A DNA stretch of 64,000 nucleotides, from the NCBI GenBank assembly GCA_946902985.2, contig OX336388.2:223780467-223844466 (forward strand), read 5' to 3'. The notes below the pieces were generated by a model, which saw only the letters and a list, made by a program, of their open reading frames with translations, did not search any database and was not told the DNA's origin. Below, one piece after another: positions 1 through 11,547 of the stretch. Position 1 is the first letter of the stretch, and every line of letters begins with the position of its first letter. The position numbers were made by a program, and so were the translations under genes. The stretch comes from Meconema thalassinum (Eukaryota; Arthropoda; Insecta; Orthoptera; Tettigoniidae).

Positions 1-150
1 TATTTCACATAGCCAATTGCTCTTGACTCCCATTGTGAGAGCGAGGTTGAGAATCCTTTTGGTGAGCCTGTCATTGTTCATTCTGAGAATGTGGCCGTAC
101 AACTACAATTGCCATTTCCTGAAGGTGTCAGGAGAACTTCACAGAATGTA
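1..150 (-). pseudogene. Non-LTR retrotransposon (LINE) C-terminal coding fragment
   Basis: Read on the minus strand, this stretch encodes a piece with the pattern YGHILRM-x-DRLTKRILN followed by a Trp-containing segment. The same pattern occurs at the C-terminal end of the reverse-transcriptase protein in the LINE copies at 20125-20988 and 41826-42131. It is cut by the window edge and has no start or stop of its own, so only a relic is visible. It lies head to head with the plus-strand LINE fragment at 185-569, separated by an (ATT)n/(AAT)n patch at 150-184. I see no intact function. The family assignment rests on within-window similarity and the LINE reverse-transcriptase motif at about 20.9 kb. 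Confidence 0.65.
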
Positions 151-184
151 TTATTTTTATTATTATTATTAATAATAATAATAA

Positions 185-569
185 GACATCCGGAAGAGAG
201 AAATGAAAATGCTCCGAAAAATCCTAGGTGTAAATATCAAGGATGGAGAGAGGAGACTTGAACCTAACAAAGAACTATCCTACCTGAAGACAGAAGGAGT
301 CGTAGCCCCAATGAGAAAAAGGAGAATACAGTTTTATGGACACTTGGTGAGGATGGACAGTGCCAGATTGACGAAGAGGATTTTTGAATTTTTCAGGAAG
401 AGGAAGACGGAGCCGAAATGGTTTCGGGAAGTGAGATTGGACTTGGATCGGATCGGATGGGAGTGAAATAAGAAGACATAATGGACAGAGAGAAATTTAG
501 ACGACTGGATAAGTGGTTTCCAGGAGCCGGGAGAGTTGGCAGTGAGGAAAGGAAGATCTTACACGGTGG
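185..569 (+). pseudogene. LINE reverse-transcriptase C-terminal fragment
   Basis: An open stretch of 87 codons (203-466) matches the post-reverse-transcriptase tail of the same LINE clade as the copy at 20.1 kb: KMLRKILG near the start, FYGHLVRMDSARLTKRIF in the middle, then a basic stretch and a Trp-Phe pair. After the stop at about 466 the frame continues as recognisable but broken LINE sequence up to 569, where the target-site duplication of retroposon A copy 1 begins. The catalytic YADD region is absent, so this is a truncated non-functional remnant. The ATG at 203 is not expected to be a real start. Confidence 0.65.
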
Positions 570-578
570 AACAGAAGA

Positions 579-1310
579 TGATGATGATGATGATAATTGT
601 TGTTTTAAGGGGCCTAACATCTAGGTTATCGGCCCATAATGGTTTGGATGATCGTGAAGATATAATGAAATTATAACTTAAAAAACTTATAGCCTATACT
701 AGAAGAAGAAATGGAAAACAAAAGGAGAATAAGGCAAATAAAGGACAGGAGGAAAATAAAGGCCCTCAACCCTCGAAGAATGCGGATTGAGGGACTTGTA
801 AGGAAGGAGAGCCATAAAAGGCAGATAGGAAAGTGAAAGAGGAGAGGGTCCGCCCCACAGGTAATGGATAAAAGGGGGAAAACAGGACCCAACTCAGGAA
901 TCCCTCGGGGTCGCCAACTCCCAAACTCACCAGCCGTGAGCCCTTGAGGGTGTAGCGATATCTAGGGTGCACCAGAAGTGGTGGGGCTACATACACCCTG
1001 CTTCCTTGAGGGCCTTGAGCAGAAGGCAGGAGATAACAGGAAAAGAAAAAGAAGGCTGACCCCTCGCAGAAGAAGGGAATCAGAAAAGATGAGACAAGGG
1101 CCAATTAAGGCGGGAAAGGAAGAGACTCCCTAGGCCTCGGATACCCTAATACCGTCGGGGAAGAAAGAGAACAAGAGTTGACCAAGTGAGGTCGACAGGA
1201 AAGAAGACGGAGAGGAGCCCGGCACAAGTAAGTGGAAGCAATGCTGGACTGAGCTGTGGCCCCGTGGTCGTCAACCCACGTCCCACTAGATGTGAGCCCC
1301 TGGGGGAAGA
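579..1310 (-). mobile_element. Retroposon A, copy 1 ((ATC)n-tailed short non-LTR retroposon)
   Basis: About 730 bp, one of four copies (others at 18805-19500, 39893-40622 and 62241-62966). On the minus strand it starts with a C-rich segment, runs through CT-rich sequence and ends in a conserved block with GTTAGGCCCCTTAAAAC before a tail of ATC repeats. It is flanked by AACAGAAGA at 570-578 and 1311-1319, which I read as a target-site duplication. The tail and the duplication fit target-primed reverse transcription. Reading frames inside are short, differ between copies and show no known domain. It may be a SINE-like element or the internally deleted 3' part of a LINE. Confidence 0.75.
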
Positions 1311-1319
1311 AACAGAAGA

Positions 1320-2597
1320 AGAAAGTTGGAGAGAGGATGAAGGGATCTTGGCAGAGAGTGAAGACAAAAAGTAACGGGGTCCATATTTGGCCGTAACGAA
1401 TAAATATAGACATTTATTTAGTAAATTCTTGCACGGCTTACGCGATAGGTTCTGTCCTATGCTGGCTCTACTGGCCTCTCTCTTCCAATTAGAACATATA
1501 TGACTAGCGGACCCGTGCGAGAAATAAACCACACTTTCCCCAATAGTTTTTGCTAATCGAACACTTCTTACAAAAAATTATATTTAAGAAATTAGAATGC
1601 AATTTGTCACTGATAATGTCATTTGTGTGTTAAGTGTGCTGTAACACTCACCGGTTACTCGATATTTATGAAATTATACGATTTGAGTACCGGTACTCAT
1701 TCCTTTGATTTACTGTTTCTGTAACTCATGCAAAATTATAAAGGAAAGACCTCAGAATGTTAAAATGACATGAAACGGGCGTCACAGCGACCAAAATGTG
1801 AAGCGGTCAGCAATTATGGAGCGTATTTTCATACATCAACAGTATCTGCAAATCGCAAACTTCGTACATTTTTTAAAGTAATTTTTTAAATAAATTATTG
1901 ATATTGATGGAATTAGAGTGTAATTCGTCACTGCTAATGTCTATTCTCTTTCATTTGAACGCTCATTTTCACGATCGGTCGCTTGTGAGTGCCGTAGAAG
2001 GGATCTATACTACTGAAATAATATATATGATATGATGATAGCAGTCATAATGCTACCCTCCTCATATTATATATTGCACAGCATCTAAATGGCAGTCCCG
2101 CCACTGACAGTTAGTATAACCACGTTGTAGGAAACCAGGTGAGTCCCGAGTGTTCAACACCTGTTGAGAACATTGTCAATCATAAATACTGTGGCTATTA
2201 TTTCCGTCTATAAGTCACCCAGTGAGCTGGTGACTCCATTGGAGAGGCGGAGCTTAGGGAAGTCAAGTAATTATGATAATTACGTGACGTCAATATTGCC
2301 ACGGGCAGCTGTTCCAATCGGCTGGCTAACGCAGGAAGCCTCCAAGGTCACCAGTAATTAGAGAGGTCTCGTATCATCTTTCAACATCTAATAGCGAACA
2401 TAATGTGTGTGTGTGATATGTGACTCAACTTTTGTATGCTAATACTGGAGAATATCCCAGAACTCCTTATCAATGCATTGATGTGCTATTGTCTGTGACA
2501 GGGGTTGGCATAGTGGCTGAAGCTCTGTTTAGTCAACATGCTGGACAAATCTGACGGCTGATGTTGAGTTGGGCCCACACTCAAAGCATTCCTCGGT
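1320..2597. other. Unannotated AT-rich stretch
   Basis: No gene, RNA or clear repeat terminus is recognisable here. Two segments near 1590-1680 and 1905-1990 look like diverged copies of one another (both carry a TTAG-GTG-AAT...GTCACTG-TAATGTC pattern), suggesting an old duplication or an eroded element. The only open frame of note (2164-2361, 65 codons) has no features of a real protein. Confidence 0.4.
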
Positions 2598-4115
2598 TAT
2601 AGGTTAGGTTAGGTTAGTTTAGGTTAGGTTAGGTTAGTTTAGGTTAGATTAGGTTACGTTAGGTTAGTTTAGGTTAGATTAGGTTAGGTTAGGTTAGGTT
2701 AGTTTATTTTAGATTAGATTAGTATAGGTTAGGTTAGTTTAGGTTAGATTAGGTAAGGTTAGGTTAGTTTATGTTAGATTAGGTTAGTTTAGGTTAGTTT
2801 AGGTTAGGTTAGTTTAGGTTAGTTTAGGTTAGGTTAGGTTAGTTTAGGTTAGATTAGATTAGGTTAGGAATGGTGAGGTAAGGAGAGGTGAGGTTAGGTT
2901 AGTTTAGGTTTGGTGAGATTATGTTAGGTTGGGTGTGGTGTGGTTAGGTGAGGTGAGGAGCACCGAGGATAGGTTAAATTAGGTTAGATTAGATTAGGTA
3001 ATGTTAGACCGACAGTAGTGGCTACGCTGGCTAACGCGCAGCATTAGGTCATGGGGCCAAGCTCTCTGCTGATTCGGTAGACGCGTGGGTTCGAGCCCCA
3101 CCGTCGGCCGTCCTTGAAATGGTTTTCCGTGGTTTCCCATTTTCAACACCAGGCAAATGCTGGGACGGTACCTTCTGACAGGCCACGGCCGCTTCCTTCC
3201 ATATCCTTGCCCAGTTTCATTCACCATCATTCATTTCATCTCTTATTAACTCCTCTCATGAGGTTGGCGTCAGGTAGGGCATCCGGCCGTAAAAACCATC
3301 GCCACAAAGACTTCCATCGCATCTCATCCCCGACCCCGTTGGAAAACGGGAATAATAAGGGATAGACATACAGATTAGGTAATGTTAGGTTAGGTGAGAT
3401 TAAGGAAGGTTAAATTATGTTAGTTTGGGTGTGGTGAGGTTAGGTGAGGTGAGGTGATGTGAGGTTAGGTCAGGTTTGGATAGGTGAGGTGAGAAGTGTC
3501 GATGTGAGGTTAGGTTAGGTTAGGTTAGGTGAGAAGAGTCGATGTGAGGTTAGGTTAGGTGCGGTTACGTTAGGTTAGAAGAGGTGAGGTAAGGAGAGGA
3601 GAGGTTAGTTTAGGTGTGATTATGTTAGGTTAGGTTAGGTGAGGTATGGAGAGGTGATGTTATGTTGGGTTAGGTGAGATTATGTTAGATTAGATGAGAT
3701 TATGTTAGGTTAGAATAGCTGAGGTAAGGAGATGTGAGGTTAGGTTAGGTGAGATTATGTTAGGTTGGGAGAGGTTATGTTAGTTGAGATTATGTTAGGT
3801 TAAATAGGTTAGGTTAAGTGAGGTTTTGTTAGGTTAAATAGGTGAGGTTAGGTCAGGTGAGGTTATCTTAGGTTAAATAGGTGAGGTAAGGAGAGGTGAT
3901 ATTAGTTGAGGTGTGATTGTGTAAGGTTAGGCTAGGATAGGTGAGGTGAGGTTAGTCTAGGCGAGGTTATGTTAGTTTAGGTTAGGTTAGGATAGGTGAG
4001 GTTATGTTAAGTGAGAATATGTGAGGTAAGAAGAGGTGAGGTTAGTTTAGGGGAGGTTATGTTAGTTTAGGTTAAGATAGGTGTGTGAGGAGAGGTGAGG
4101 TTAGGTTTGGTTAAT
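2598..4115 (+). repeat. Degenerate interstitial telomere-type array, (TTAGG)n
   Basis: A long run of pentamers reading TTAGG on the plus strand, heavily diverged to variants such as TTAGT, TTAGA, TGAGG and TAAGG. TTAGG is the ancestral arthropod telomere repeat. The left third (2598-3007) is closest to the canonical unit; the right part (3372-4115) drifts to GAGGTGAGGT-rich sequence. A SINE splits the array at 3008-3371. The array is internal and degenerate, so it is an interstitial array and not a chromosome end as it stands. A simple satellite that only resembles the telomere repeat is possible. Confidence 0.85.
3008..3371 (+). mobile_element. tRNA-derived SINE inside the TTAGG array
   Basis: The 5' part resembles a tRNA gene with a GGTTCGAGCCCC B-box at about 3088. 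The body follows with a GTGGTTTCCCATTTTCAACA block and a CAGGCAAATGCTGGG block that recur (diverged, minus strand) in the SINE at 49767-50093. The 3' end is a short AATAATAAGG-type tail. It is bounded by the 17-bp direct repeat AGATTAGGTAATGTTAG at 2991-3007 and 3372-3388, a target-site duplication within the TTAGG array. The tRNA-like head does not fold into a full cloverleaf, so I do not call a tRNA gene. Confidence 0.85.
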
Positions 4116-4252
4116 TCAGGTCAACGCGTGTTGGCCGATTGAAAAGAATAAATTGAAAGTTCCCACAGTCAGCACTAAAAAAATGGCTTCTAATCTTCAC
4201 ACATCACGAACGAAGGGGAAAGGGCACTAACATCATAGCTCTCCATGGGCCT

Positions 4253-6571
4253 TGGGTAGATTATAGGCTAGGGAATAACCCACCCACCAAGGGAAGATGA
4301 TTAAGAAGAGGAAATGGGTTTCGGACTGAAGAAAAAGGATAGAAAAATAGGAGGAGAGCCCCACAAAATTAATAAGCTTCACTTTAAACACACTTAAAGG
4401 CGATTGCCACAGAAACTTAACCTCCTGATATCTAAAATAGGTACGAGCTTGGTCGAGGCCAACGGGAACCGCAGCTGGGACTTGGGCGATTTGCAAGAGA
4501 GAGAGGCTTTAGTATGTTTCCTCCCAAGCATGTATAAAAGTATTATGTGGAAGGGTAATGGTCCGGCAAGACCGAGAGCAAACGATTTATTGCATGTCTT
4601 CTCAAAGAAATTAGTTTTTTCGAAACGATTCGAAGAATGCCAATAGTTAATCAAGCTTGGTATTTTCAATTTTTTGAAGTTATAGAATTCCTGAAAAGAG
4701 CGACCAAGTGCTTCAAGGAAGGGGAGTGACGAAAAAATTATAACTTGGAAAGTAATTTTGGTAAGTGACCCAATGGTTGCATTTGGAAATGGCTAAGCCC
4801 TTACTCAGCGAGAGGCCGGCTAAAAGCTTAGACAAAAAAGAAACACTTATCTTTTGGGAAATTGACCATAAGTTTTCGGAGAGGATCTCCACAAGCAGGT
4901 AGCTGGCGTAGCGAGCTTTACTTGCCTTACTGGCCAATTAGAATTAGCTATTAAAGCTAAGAGAAGCTTTGACAAGATTACCACTAAGAGTTTTTGCTCA
5001 AATGCAACGAGTGGTGAAATCCCTATCAACAGATTTAAGGGCATCGAGTAGGGAGAGCCAAGGAGTACAGGACCTTGCTTAACCGTTGTATTGGAAAAGT
5101 GAGAATCCAAAAACAAATATTTAATTTATTTAACAATTCAAAGAAGCGTAACTTTAACAAATAAATATGTTCTATGTAGTTAACAATTTGGGGTCGCAGA
5201 CCTCCAACAACGTTCAGAAATTGCTCCAGGCAAATGACAATTTTTGAGGTTTTTAAACCTTGTATTAAAATCTTGGTAAGATTTAATAAATAGGCAAAAT
5301 GGAATAATTAAAGTTTTAACATTTACAGGAGTGCAAGCAATGTACTATAAGAAACCTCTGAAAGAACATTCTAACGAGACTAACAACTTCGAAGATAACA
5401 AAATAGAAAACTTAAAGAATAAAAAGGAAGTTCCTACAACTTCTTATATTTAAACAGAATTACTTTATTAGAATTATACAAAGAGAGCAGGTCACTTACT
5501 GTGAACCTGAAAAGTTAATCAGAAGGAAGGTTCTAGACCTCCTATACTCTAAATAAGACTCGCAAGTTAAATGAGGCAGTTTTCATTTAGCGAGACCAAA
5601 AAATAACTCACTCAAGAGTTGAGAGAATTGTTTTCCCTGCTTTTGAAGGGAGGAACAATGGAAGTTTGAAACGTGTGCTAGACACGTAATTATACAGAGA
5701 TACTTAATTATAAACCAACAAAAATGGAAGGGCACTTCTTGGAATGACACCTTATTGGAACAGACCTAGATTAAAAGTTTATTGCAGATTGTTAGTAAGA
5801 GGTTTAGGAAAGAGAAATGGGAATTAAGGAAAATGTTCATGGCCTTATTTGAATATAAGCGGACGATCGCGACGCGGTAGAAAAGTTGAGCAAGCACTGG
5901 TTTTCACTATAGTTCATTGAAATATATGAAAAGTTCACTGTGGAGACACAAAGTTTATGGAAAAGAAAGTTATTGCAATGATGAAAATAACTGGTTTCAC
6001 TAGATAAGTGAGAGTCTATTTCTTGAGAAAGTTGTAAATTACAATTAAATGCGCTATAGAAAATTCCCGCGGTGGACGAAACTTCACTATGTAGTAATTT
6101 AGAAGTAAGATAATTCAATTTTAAATAGAATTCTCACAGGTACGTGAGAAATACATGACGGCAGGACGTGTAGATTGAGTACAGAATCTGGAAGGTTCCA
6201 GAACAATCTTAGCAGTAAAATGGGGCTAATGTAAATCCAGCGGAGGAACTAGCTTGTTGAATTATAGACAGCGGGTAATTAGATAATATCCCACGTAGTG
6301 AGAGGATTTCTCATTTGAATAGCTTAATAAAAGCTCTTTATGGTAAAGTCGGCTTATACAAGCGAAAGCTCGACATGGCAAATCCCACGAAGAATGATTA
6401 TTGCCCCAAAATAAATACTTTCACACTGTTTATAAAAGTATCATTAAAAACACGTGGAAGTTAAAACCATGAAGATGAGGTTAAAACTTGAAGAAGGTAC
6501 TTATCTTTGTTGCATGTCGAAGTGAAGTTCCTCACTGATGCCTAGAGTTCCAACATGGCGTGGAATTTAAA
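4253..6571 (-). repeat. BEL/Pao 3' LTR, first part
   Basis: Nearly identical to 15083-17400 of the other LTR, including all short frames, with about ten scattered base changes over the full LTR. It begins TGGGTAGAT right after the GGCCT duplication and breaks off at TTTAAA where the 293-bp tandem-unit element enters. The other LTR runs straight through the same point (17395-17405). Confidence 0.9.
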
Positions 6572-9500
6572 CAAGATGTTCAGTAAAGAACATATAGCCT
6601 ACTTTCTCCTAAATGCATGGGTATTGTTATAACTCTTTGTCCTTTTCAAGGAGTATGATTGAATGTTGGTGGTAGTAGCTTGTTGAAATACAACGTGCTA
6701 TAGGAATATTAAACATGAATATGAGGTGCCTTTTGCTAGTGCTACCTCTGTACCAAATTTCGTTCAATTCGGTTTCACCGTGTTTGAATTGATAGGGGGA
6801 ATCGATTTGCACACATACTTGGCCACCATCTGTAAACTATTGGGCTGATGTTCTTGCAGTTTGGTCTGAATATGTTTCCCACATAAAGATATGGTGTTGA
6901 AAAATTTGGTAGAGACTAGATTATTAGGTTGGTTTTAATTACATTTTAGCTTTTAACATTTGGGTGGCCGCGATTACGTTTCCGTCAAGATAGCGGTGAT
7001 ATAAAACATGACACTGAGGTGCCCTTTGCTAGTGCTACCACTGTACCAAATTTCGTTCCATTCGGTTTCACCGTGTTCGAATTGATAAGGGGAATCGATT
7101 TTCACACAAAGATGGCCGCCATACGCAAAATATTAGGCTGATGACCTATTAGTTTGGTCAAAGGATGCTCCCTCCATAAAGGTATGTTGTTGCTAAATTT
7201 GCTAGAGATCGGATGACTAGGCTAATCATAATTTGATTTAAGCTTAGAACATTCGTGTGGCCGCCATTACGTTTCCGTCAAGATGGCGGCGATATAAAAC
7301 GCGACACTGAGGTGCCCTTTGCTAGTGCTACCTCTGTACCAAATTTCGTTCATTCGGTTCCACCGTGTTCGAATTAATAGGGGGAATCAATTTTGACATA
7401 AAGATGGCCGCCATCCGCAAACTATTAGGCTAATGGCCTATTAGATTGGTCAAAGGATGCTCCTTCCATAAAGGTATGTTGTTGCAAAGATTGGTAGAGA
7501 TCGGATGGTTATGTTAGTCGTAATTTGATTTAAGCTTTAAACATTTGTGTGGCCGCCATTACGTTTCTGTCAATATGGCGGCGATATAAATCATAACACT
7601 GAGATGCCCTTTGCTAGTGCTATCTCTGTACCAAATTTCGTTCCATTCGGATTCACCGTGTTTGAATTAATAGGGGGAATCGATTTTGACTCAAAGAAGG
7701 CCGCCATCCGCAAACTATTAGGCGAATGACCAATTAGATTGGTCAAAGGATGCTCCCTCCATAAAGGTATGTAGTTGCAAAATTTGGTAGAGATCGGATG
7801 ATTAGGTTAATCGTAATTTGATTTAAGCTTTGAACATTCGTGTGGCCGCCATTACGTTTCAGTCAAGATGGCGGCGATATAAAACATGACACTGAGGTGC
7901 CCTTTGCTAGTGCTACCTCTGTACCAAATTTCGTTCCATTCGGTTCCACCGTGTTCGAATTAATAGGGGGAATCAATTTTGACATAAAGATGGCCGCCAA
8001 CCGCAAACTATTAGGTTAATAACCTATTAGATTGGTCAAAGGATGCTCCGTCCTTAAAGGAATGTTGTTGCAAAGTTTGGTAGAGATCGGATGGTTATGT
8101 TAGTCGTAATTTAACTTAAGCTTTGAACATTTGTGTGGCCGCCATTACGTTTCTGTCAATATGGCGGCGATATAAAACATGACACTGAGATGCACTTTGC
8201 TAGTGCTACTTCTGTACCAAATTTTGTTCCATTCGGTTTCACCGTGTTTGAATTAATAGGGGGAATGGATTTTCACACAAAGATGGCCGCCATCCGCAAA
8301 CTATTAGGCTAATGACCTAGTCATTTGGTCAAAGGATGCTTCCTCTATAAAGGTATGTTGTTGCGAAATTTGGTAGAGATCGGATGATTAGGTTAATCGT
8401 AATTTGATTTAAGCTTTGAACATTTGTGTGGCCGCCATTACGTTTCCGTCAAGATGGCGGCGATATAAAACATGACACTGAGGTGCCCTTTGCTAGTGCT
8501 ACCTCTGTACCAAATTTCGTTCCATTCGGTTCCACCGTGTTCGAATTAATAGGGGGAATCTATTTTGACATAAAGATGGCCGCCAACCGCAAACTATTAG
8601 GTTAATAACCTATTAGATTGGTCAAAGGATGCTCCGTCCTTAAAGGAATGTTGTTGCAAAGTTTGGTAGAGATCGGATGGTTATGTTAGTCGTAATTTGA
8701 TTTAAGCTTTAAACATTTGTGTGGCCGCCATTACGTTTCTGTCAATATGGCGGCGATATAAATCATAACACTGAGATGCCCTTTGCTAGTGCTATCTCTG
8801 TACCAAATTTCGTTCCATTCGGATTCACCGTGTTTGAATTAATAGGGGGAATCGATTTTGACTCAAAGATGGCCGCCATCCGCAAACTATTAGGCGAATG
8901 ACCAATTAGATTGGTCAAAGGATGCTCCCTCCATAAAGGTATGTAGTTGCAAAATTTGGTAGAGATCGGATGATTAGGTTAATCGTAATTTGATTTAAGC
9001 TTTGAGCATTTGTGTGGTCGCCATTACGTTTCTGTCAAGATGGCGGCGATATAAAACATGACACTGAGGTGCCCTTTGCTAGTGCTACCTCTGTACAAAA
9101 TTTCGTTCATTCGGTTCCACCGTGTTCGAATTAATATGGGGAATCAATTTTGACATAAAGATGGCCGCCATCCGCAAACTATTAGACTAGTAGTAACCTA
9201 TTAGATTGGTCAAAGGATGCTCCCTCCATAAAGGAATTTTGTTGCAAAGTTTGGTAGAGATCGGATGGTTATGTTAGTCGTAATTTAACTTAAGCTTTGA
9301 ACATTTGTGTGGCCGCCATTACGTTTCTGTCAATATGGCGGCGATATAAAACATGACACTGAGATGCACTTTGCTAGTGCTACTTCTGTACCAAATTTTG
9401 TTCCATTCGGTTTCACCGTGTTTGAATTAATAGGGGGAATGGATTTTCACACAAAGATGGCCGCCATCCGCAAACTATTAGGCTAATGACCTAGTCATTT

Positions 9501-10384
9501 GGTCAAAGGATGCTTCCTCTATAAAGGTATGTTGTTGCGAAATTTGGTAGAGATCGGATGATTAGGTTAATCGTAATTTGATTTAAGCTTTGAACATTTG
9601 TGTGGCCGCCATTACGTTTCCGTCAAGATGGCGGCGATATAAAACATGACACTGAGGTGCCTTTTGTTAGTGCTACCTCTGTACCAAATTTCGTTCCATT
9701 CGGTTGCACCGTGTTCGAATTGATAGGGGGAATCGATTTTCACACAAAGATGGCCGCCATCCGCAAAATATTACGCTGATGACCTATTAGTTTGGTCAAA
9801 GGATGCTCCCCCATAAAGGTATGTTGTTGCAAAATTTGGTAGAGATCGGATGATTAGGTTAGTCGTAATTTGGTTTAAGCTTTGAACATTTGTGTGGCCG
9901 CCATTACGTTTCCTTCAAGATGGCGGCGATATAAAACATGACACTGAGGTGCCTTTTGTTAGTACTACCTCTGTACCAAATTTCGTTCCATTCGGTTGCA
10001 CCGTGTTCGAATTAATAGGGGGAATCGATTTTCACACAAAGATGGCCGCCATCCGCAAACTGTTACGCTGATGGCCTATTGGTTTGGTCAAAGGATGCTC
10101 CCCCCATAAAGGTATGTTGTTGCAAAATTTGGTAGAGATCGGATGATTAGGTTAGTCGTAATTTGATTTAAGCTTTGAACATTTGTGTGGCCGCCATTAC
10201 GTTTCCGTCAAGATGGGGGCGATATAAAACATGACACTGAGGTGTCCTTTGCTAGTGCTACCTTTGTACCAAATTTCGTTCAATTCGCATTCACCGTGTT
10301 CGAATTGATAGGGGGGGACAGACATTCAGAATACACACACTCACACACACACAGACACACACACACACACACACCAGGCTCACA

Positions 10385-10416
<32 letters not shown>

Positions 10417-10520
10417 GACTCACACACACACATACACACACACAGACAGACACACTTTTTTCGCCCTGTGTTGATCTCATAAGTCTACTTTCATTTTTTG
10501 CAAAAATCGAAAGTAGGCTA
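6572..10520 (+). mobile_element. Element of ~293-bp tandem units inserted in the BEL LTR
   Basis: It begins CAAGATGTTCAG...TAGCCTACTTTC and ends GAAAGTAGGCTA, so the subterminal 12 bases are inverted copies. Between them lie about 12 units of roughly 293 bp, each with a 'GGCCGCCATTACGTTTC' start, a GATGGCGGCGATATAAAAC block and a CCAAATTTCGTTCCATTCGG block. The last unit passes into a CA microsatellite (10322-10456) and a closing TGATCTCATAAGTCTACTTTC block. Shorter or diverged relatives with the same ends are at 36050-37290, 37291-38720, 56299-58022 and 42574-43248. No protein is encoded: the repeated 60-codon frames simply follow the repeat. The empty site is preserved in the other LTR. Confidence 0.85.
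10322..10456. repeat. CA/CACAGA microsatellite
   Basis: Interrupted (CA)n at the right end of the 293-bp tandem element. The same position in related copies also carries a CA or CAGA run (37174-37222, 38581-38660, 57920-57972), so it is part of the element structure. Confidence 0.9.
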
Positions 10521-11060
10521 AAAATGCCTCGTTAGGTCAGGAGGCTAGCTCTGGTTGAGCCTTAACTGATTGCTTCAACTGCCGACTAAGAAGTGAGACT
10601 TGCTCAACGAAGCACGGAAGGTCCTAGGAAGGGGAGAGAGTGGGGGTAGGAAACAAAAGGTATACATATCAGCATAACCAACTTATCAAAAATAAATTTT
10701 CTTCTTGATGGATGGTCTTCTAAGAATTGATAGTAGGCGATATTCGCGCAGCATGGTGAGTGAAACAGTAGACGTAGTCCTCTTGCTCAAGGAGAAAATA
10801 GCTGGCGATAGTAACAAGATCTGCTGGCCAGATGGATATGTAAGTCCTCTTGCACGATGAGGAATTGAGTAGCTTCAGAGGTTCGCTACTAGATGACGCT
10901 AGGTGGGTCACAGAAGTTATATATCTGAAACATACTTATGAAGACATAAGAGATTTGCCCAACAAGGAGAAAACGGAAGATCACTGTTGGTGTTTGGCAA
11001 AGAGGAAGGAAGAAATGAACATGCAAGGAGCAGTAGACCGTGTATTCAAAGAATACACCA
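10521..11060 (-). repeat. BEL/Pao 3' LTR, second part
   Basis: Continuation of the split LTR, matching 17401-17955. It ends GAATACACCA, immediately followed by the C/G-rich internal sequence of the element. The other LTR has about 15 extra bases (at about 17919-17934) near its end, a small indel between the copies. Short frames here (for example 10850-11149) are LTR sequence and not genes. Confidence 0.85.
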
Positions 11061-11086
11061 TACTGGGGGGGGTAAAATACCAACAG

Positions 11087-11547
11087 GGAACAAGAAAAAC
11101 AAGTAAACATTTGAAGGTAATGGAGAGATCAAAGACAGAGGTCTTGTGATCGGACCATTAATAGTTAAGACTCTGAATACCCTGACTATCCTATCTCTTC
11201 CAGGGTAACACTCGGTCACCCTACCAGAAATCCATACTAGGGGGGGTGAGACATCCCTAACCAAGACCAAGTCCCCCACCTTAATGTCGGGACTGGAAAG
11301 AAACCACTTCTGTCTCCGTTGTAAGGAAGTTAAATATTCCAAGTTCCACCTTTTCCAAAAAGAATTACGGAGGGCTTCAAGTTTACGCCAAACAATAGGT
11401 AAATCAGAATCCCTGAAAGAATTAGGAAGGGGAGGAGGGGCAGAGAGAGAAGTGCGTGTAAGACAGTGACCAGGTGTGAGTGGAAGGAGGTCATCAGGGT
11501 CATTAGAAAGCGGAGTAAAAAGGCGAGAATTATCAACATCTTCCATC
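11087..11547 (-). pseudogene. BEL/Pao pol C-terminus (DUF5641-type domain)
   Basis: About 150 codons on the minus strand show the typical end of BEL/Pao polyproteins: an NSRLFTPLSNDPDDLLPLTP block (integrase end), then a tryptophan-rich WRKLEALRNSFWKRW segment, then KVGDLVLVRD and GRVTECYPGRDRIVRVF. This domain normally follows the integrase catalytic core and is thought to help integration. Upstream the frame stays open but is unrelated, so the domain is cut off from the rest of pol. The copy cannot make an active polyprotein. Confidence 0.85.

Noticed and set aside
766..1104. 112-codon frame inside retroposon A (similar frames at 40189-40431 and 62140-62769)
   Set aside because: Frames are shifted and of different length in each copy and show no known domain; a CT-rich sequence keeps them open by chance.
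3030..3115. True tRNA genes at the heads of SINEs (3030, 18050, 41110, 46590, 50090, 54815)
   Set aside because: Only A/B-box-like segments are present, the stems do not close into a full cloverleaf, and each is followed by a shared SINE body. Only the 23916 and 30932 sequences fold completely.
7547..10535. Repeated 60-codon frames beginning MWPPLRF and a His/Thr-rich frame
   Set aside because: They recur only because the 293-bp DNA unit recurs; frames break in other units and no domain is present. The His/Thr run is the CA tract.
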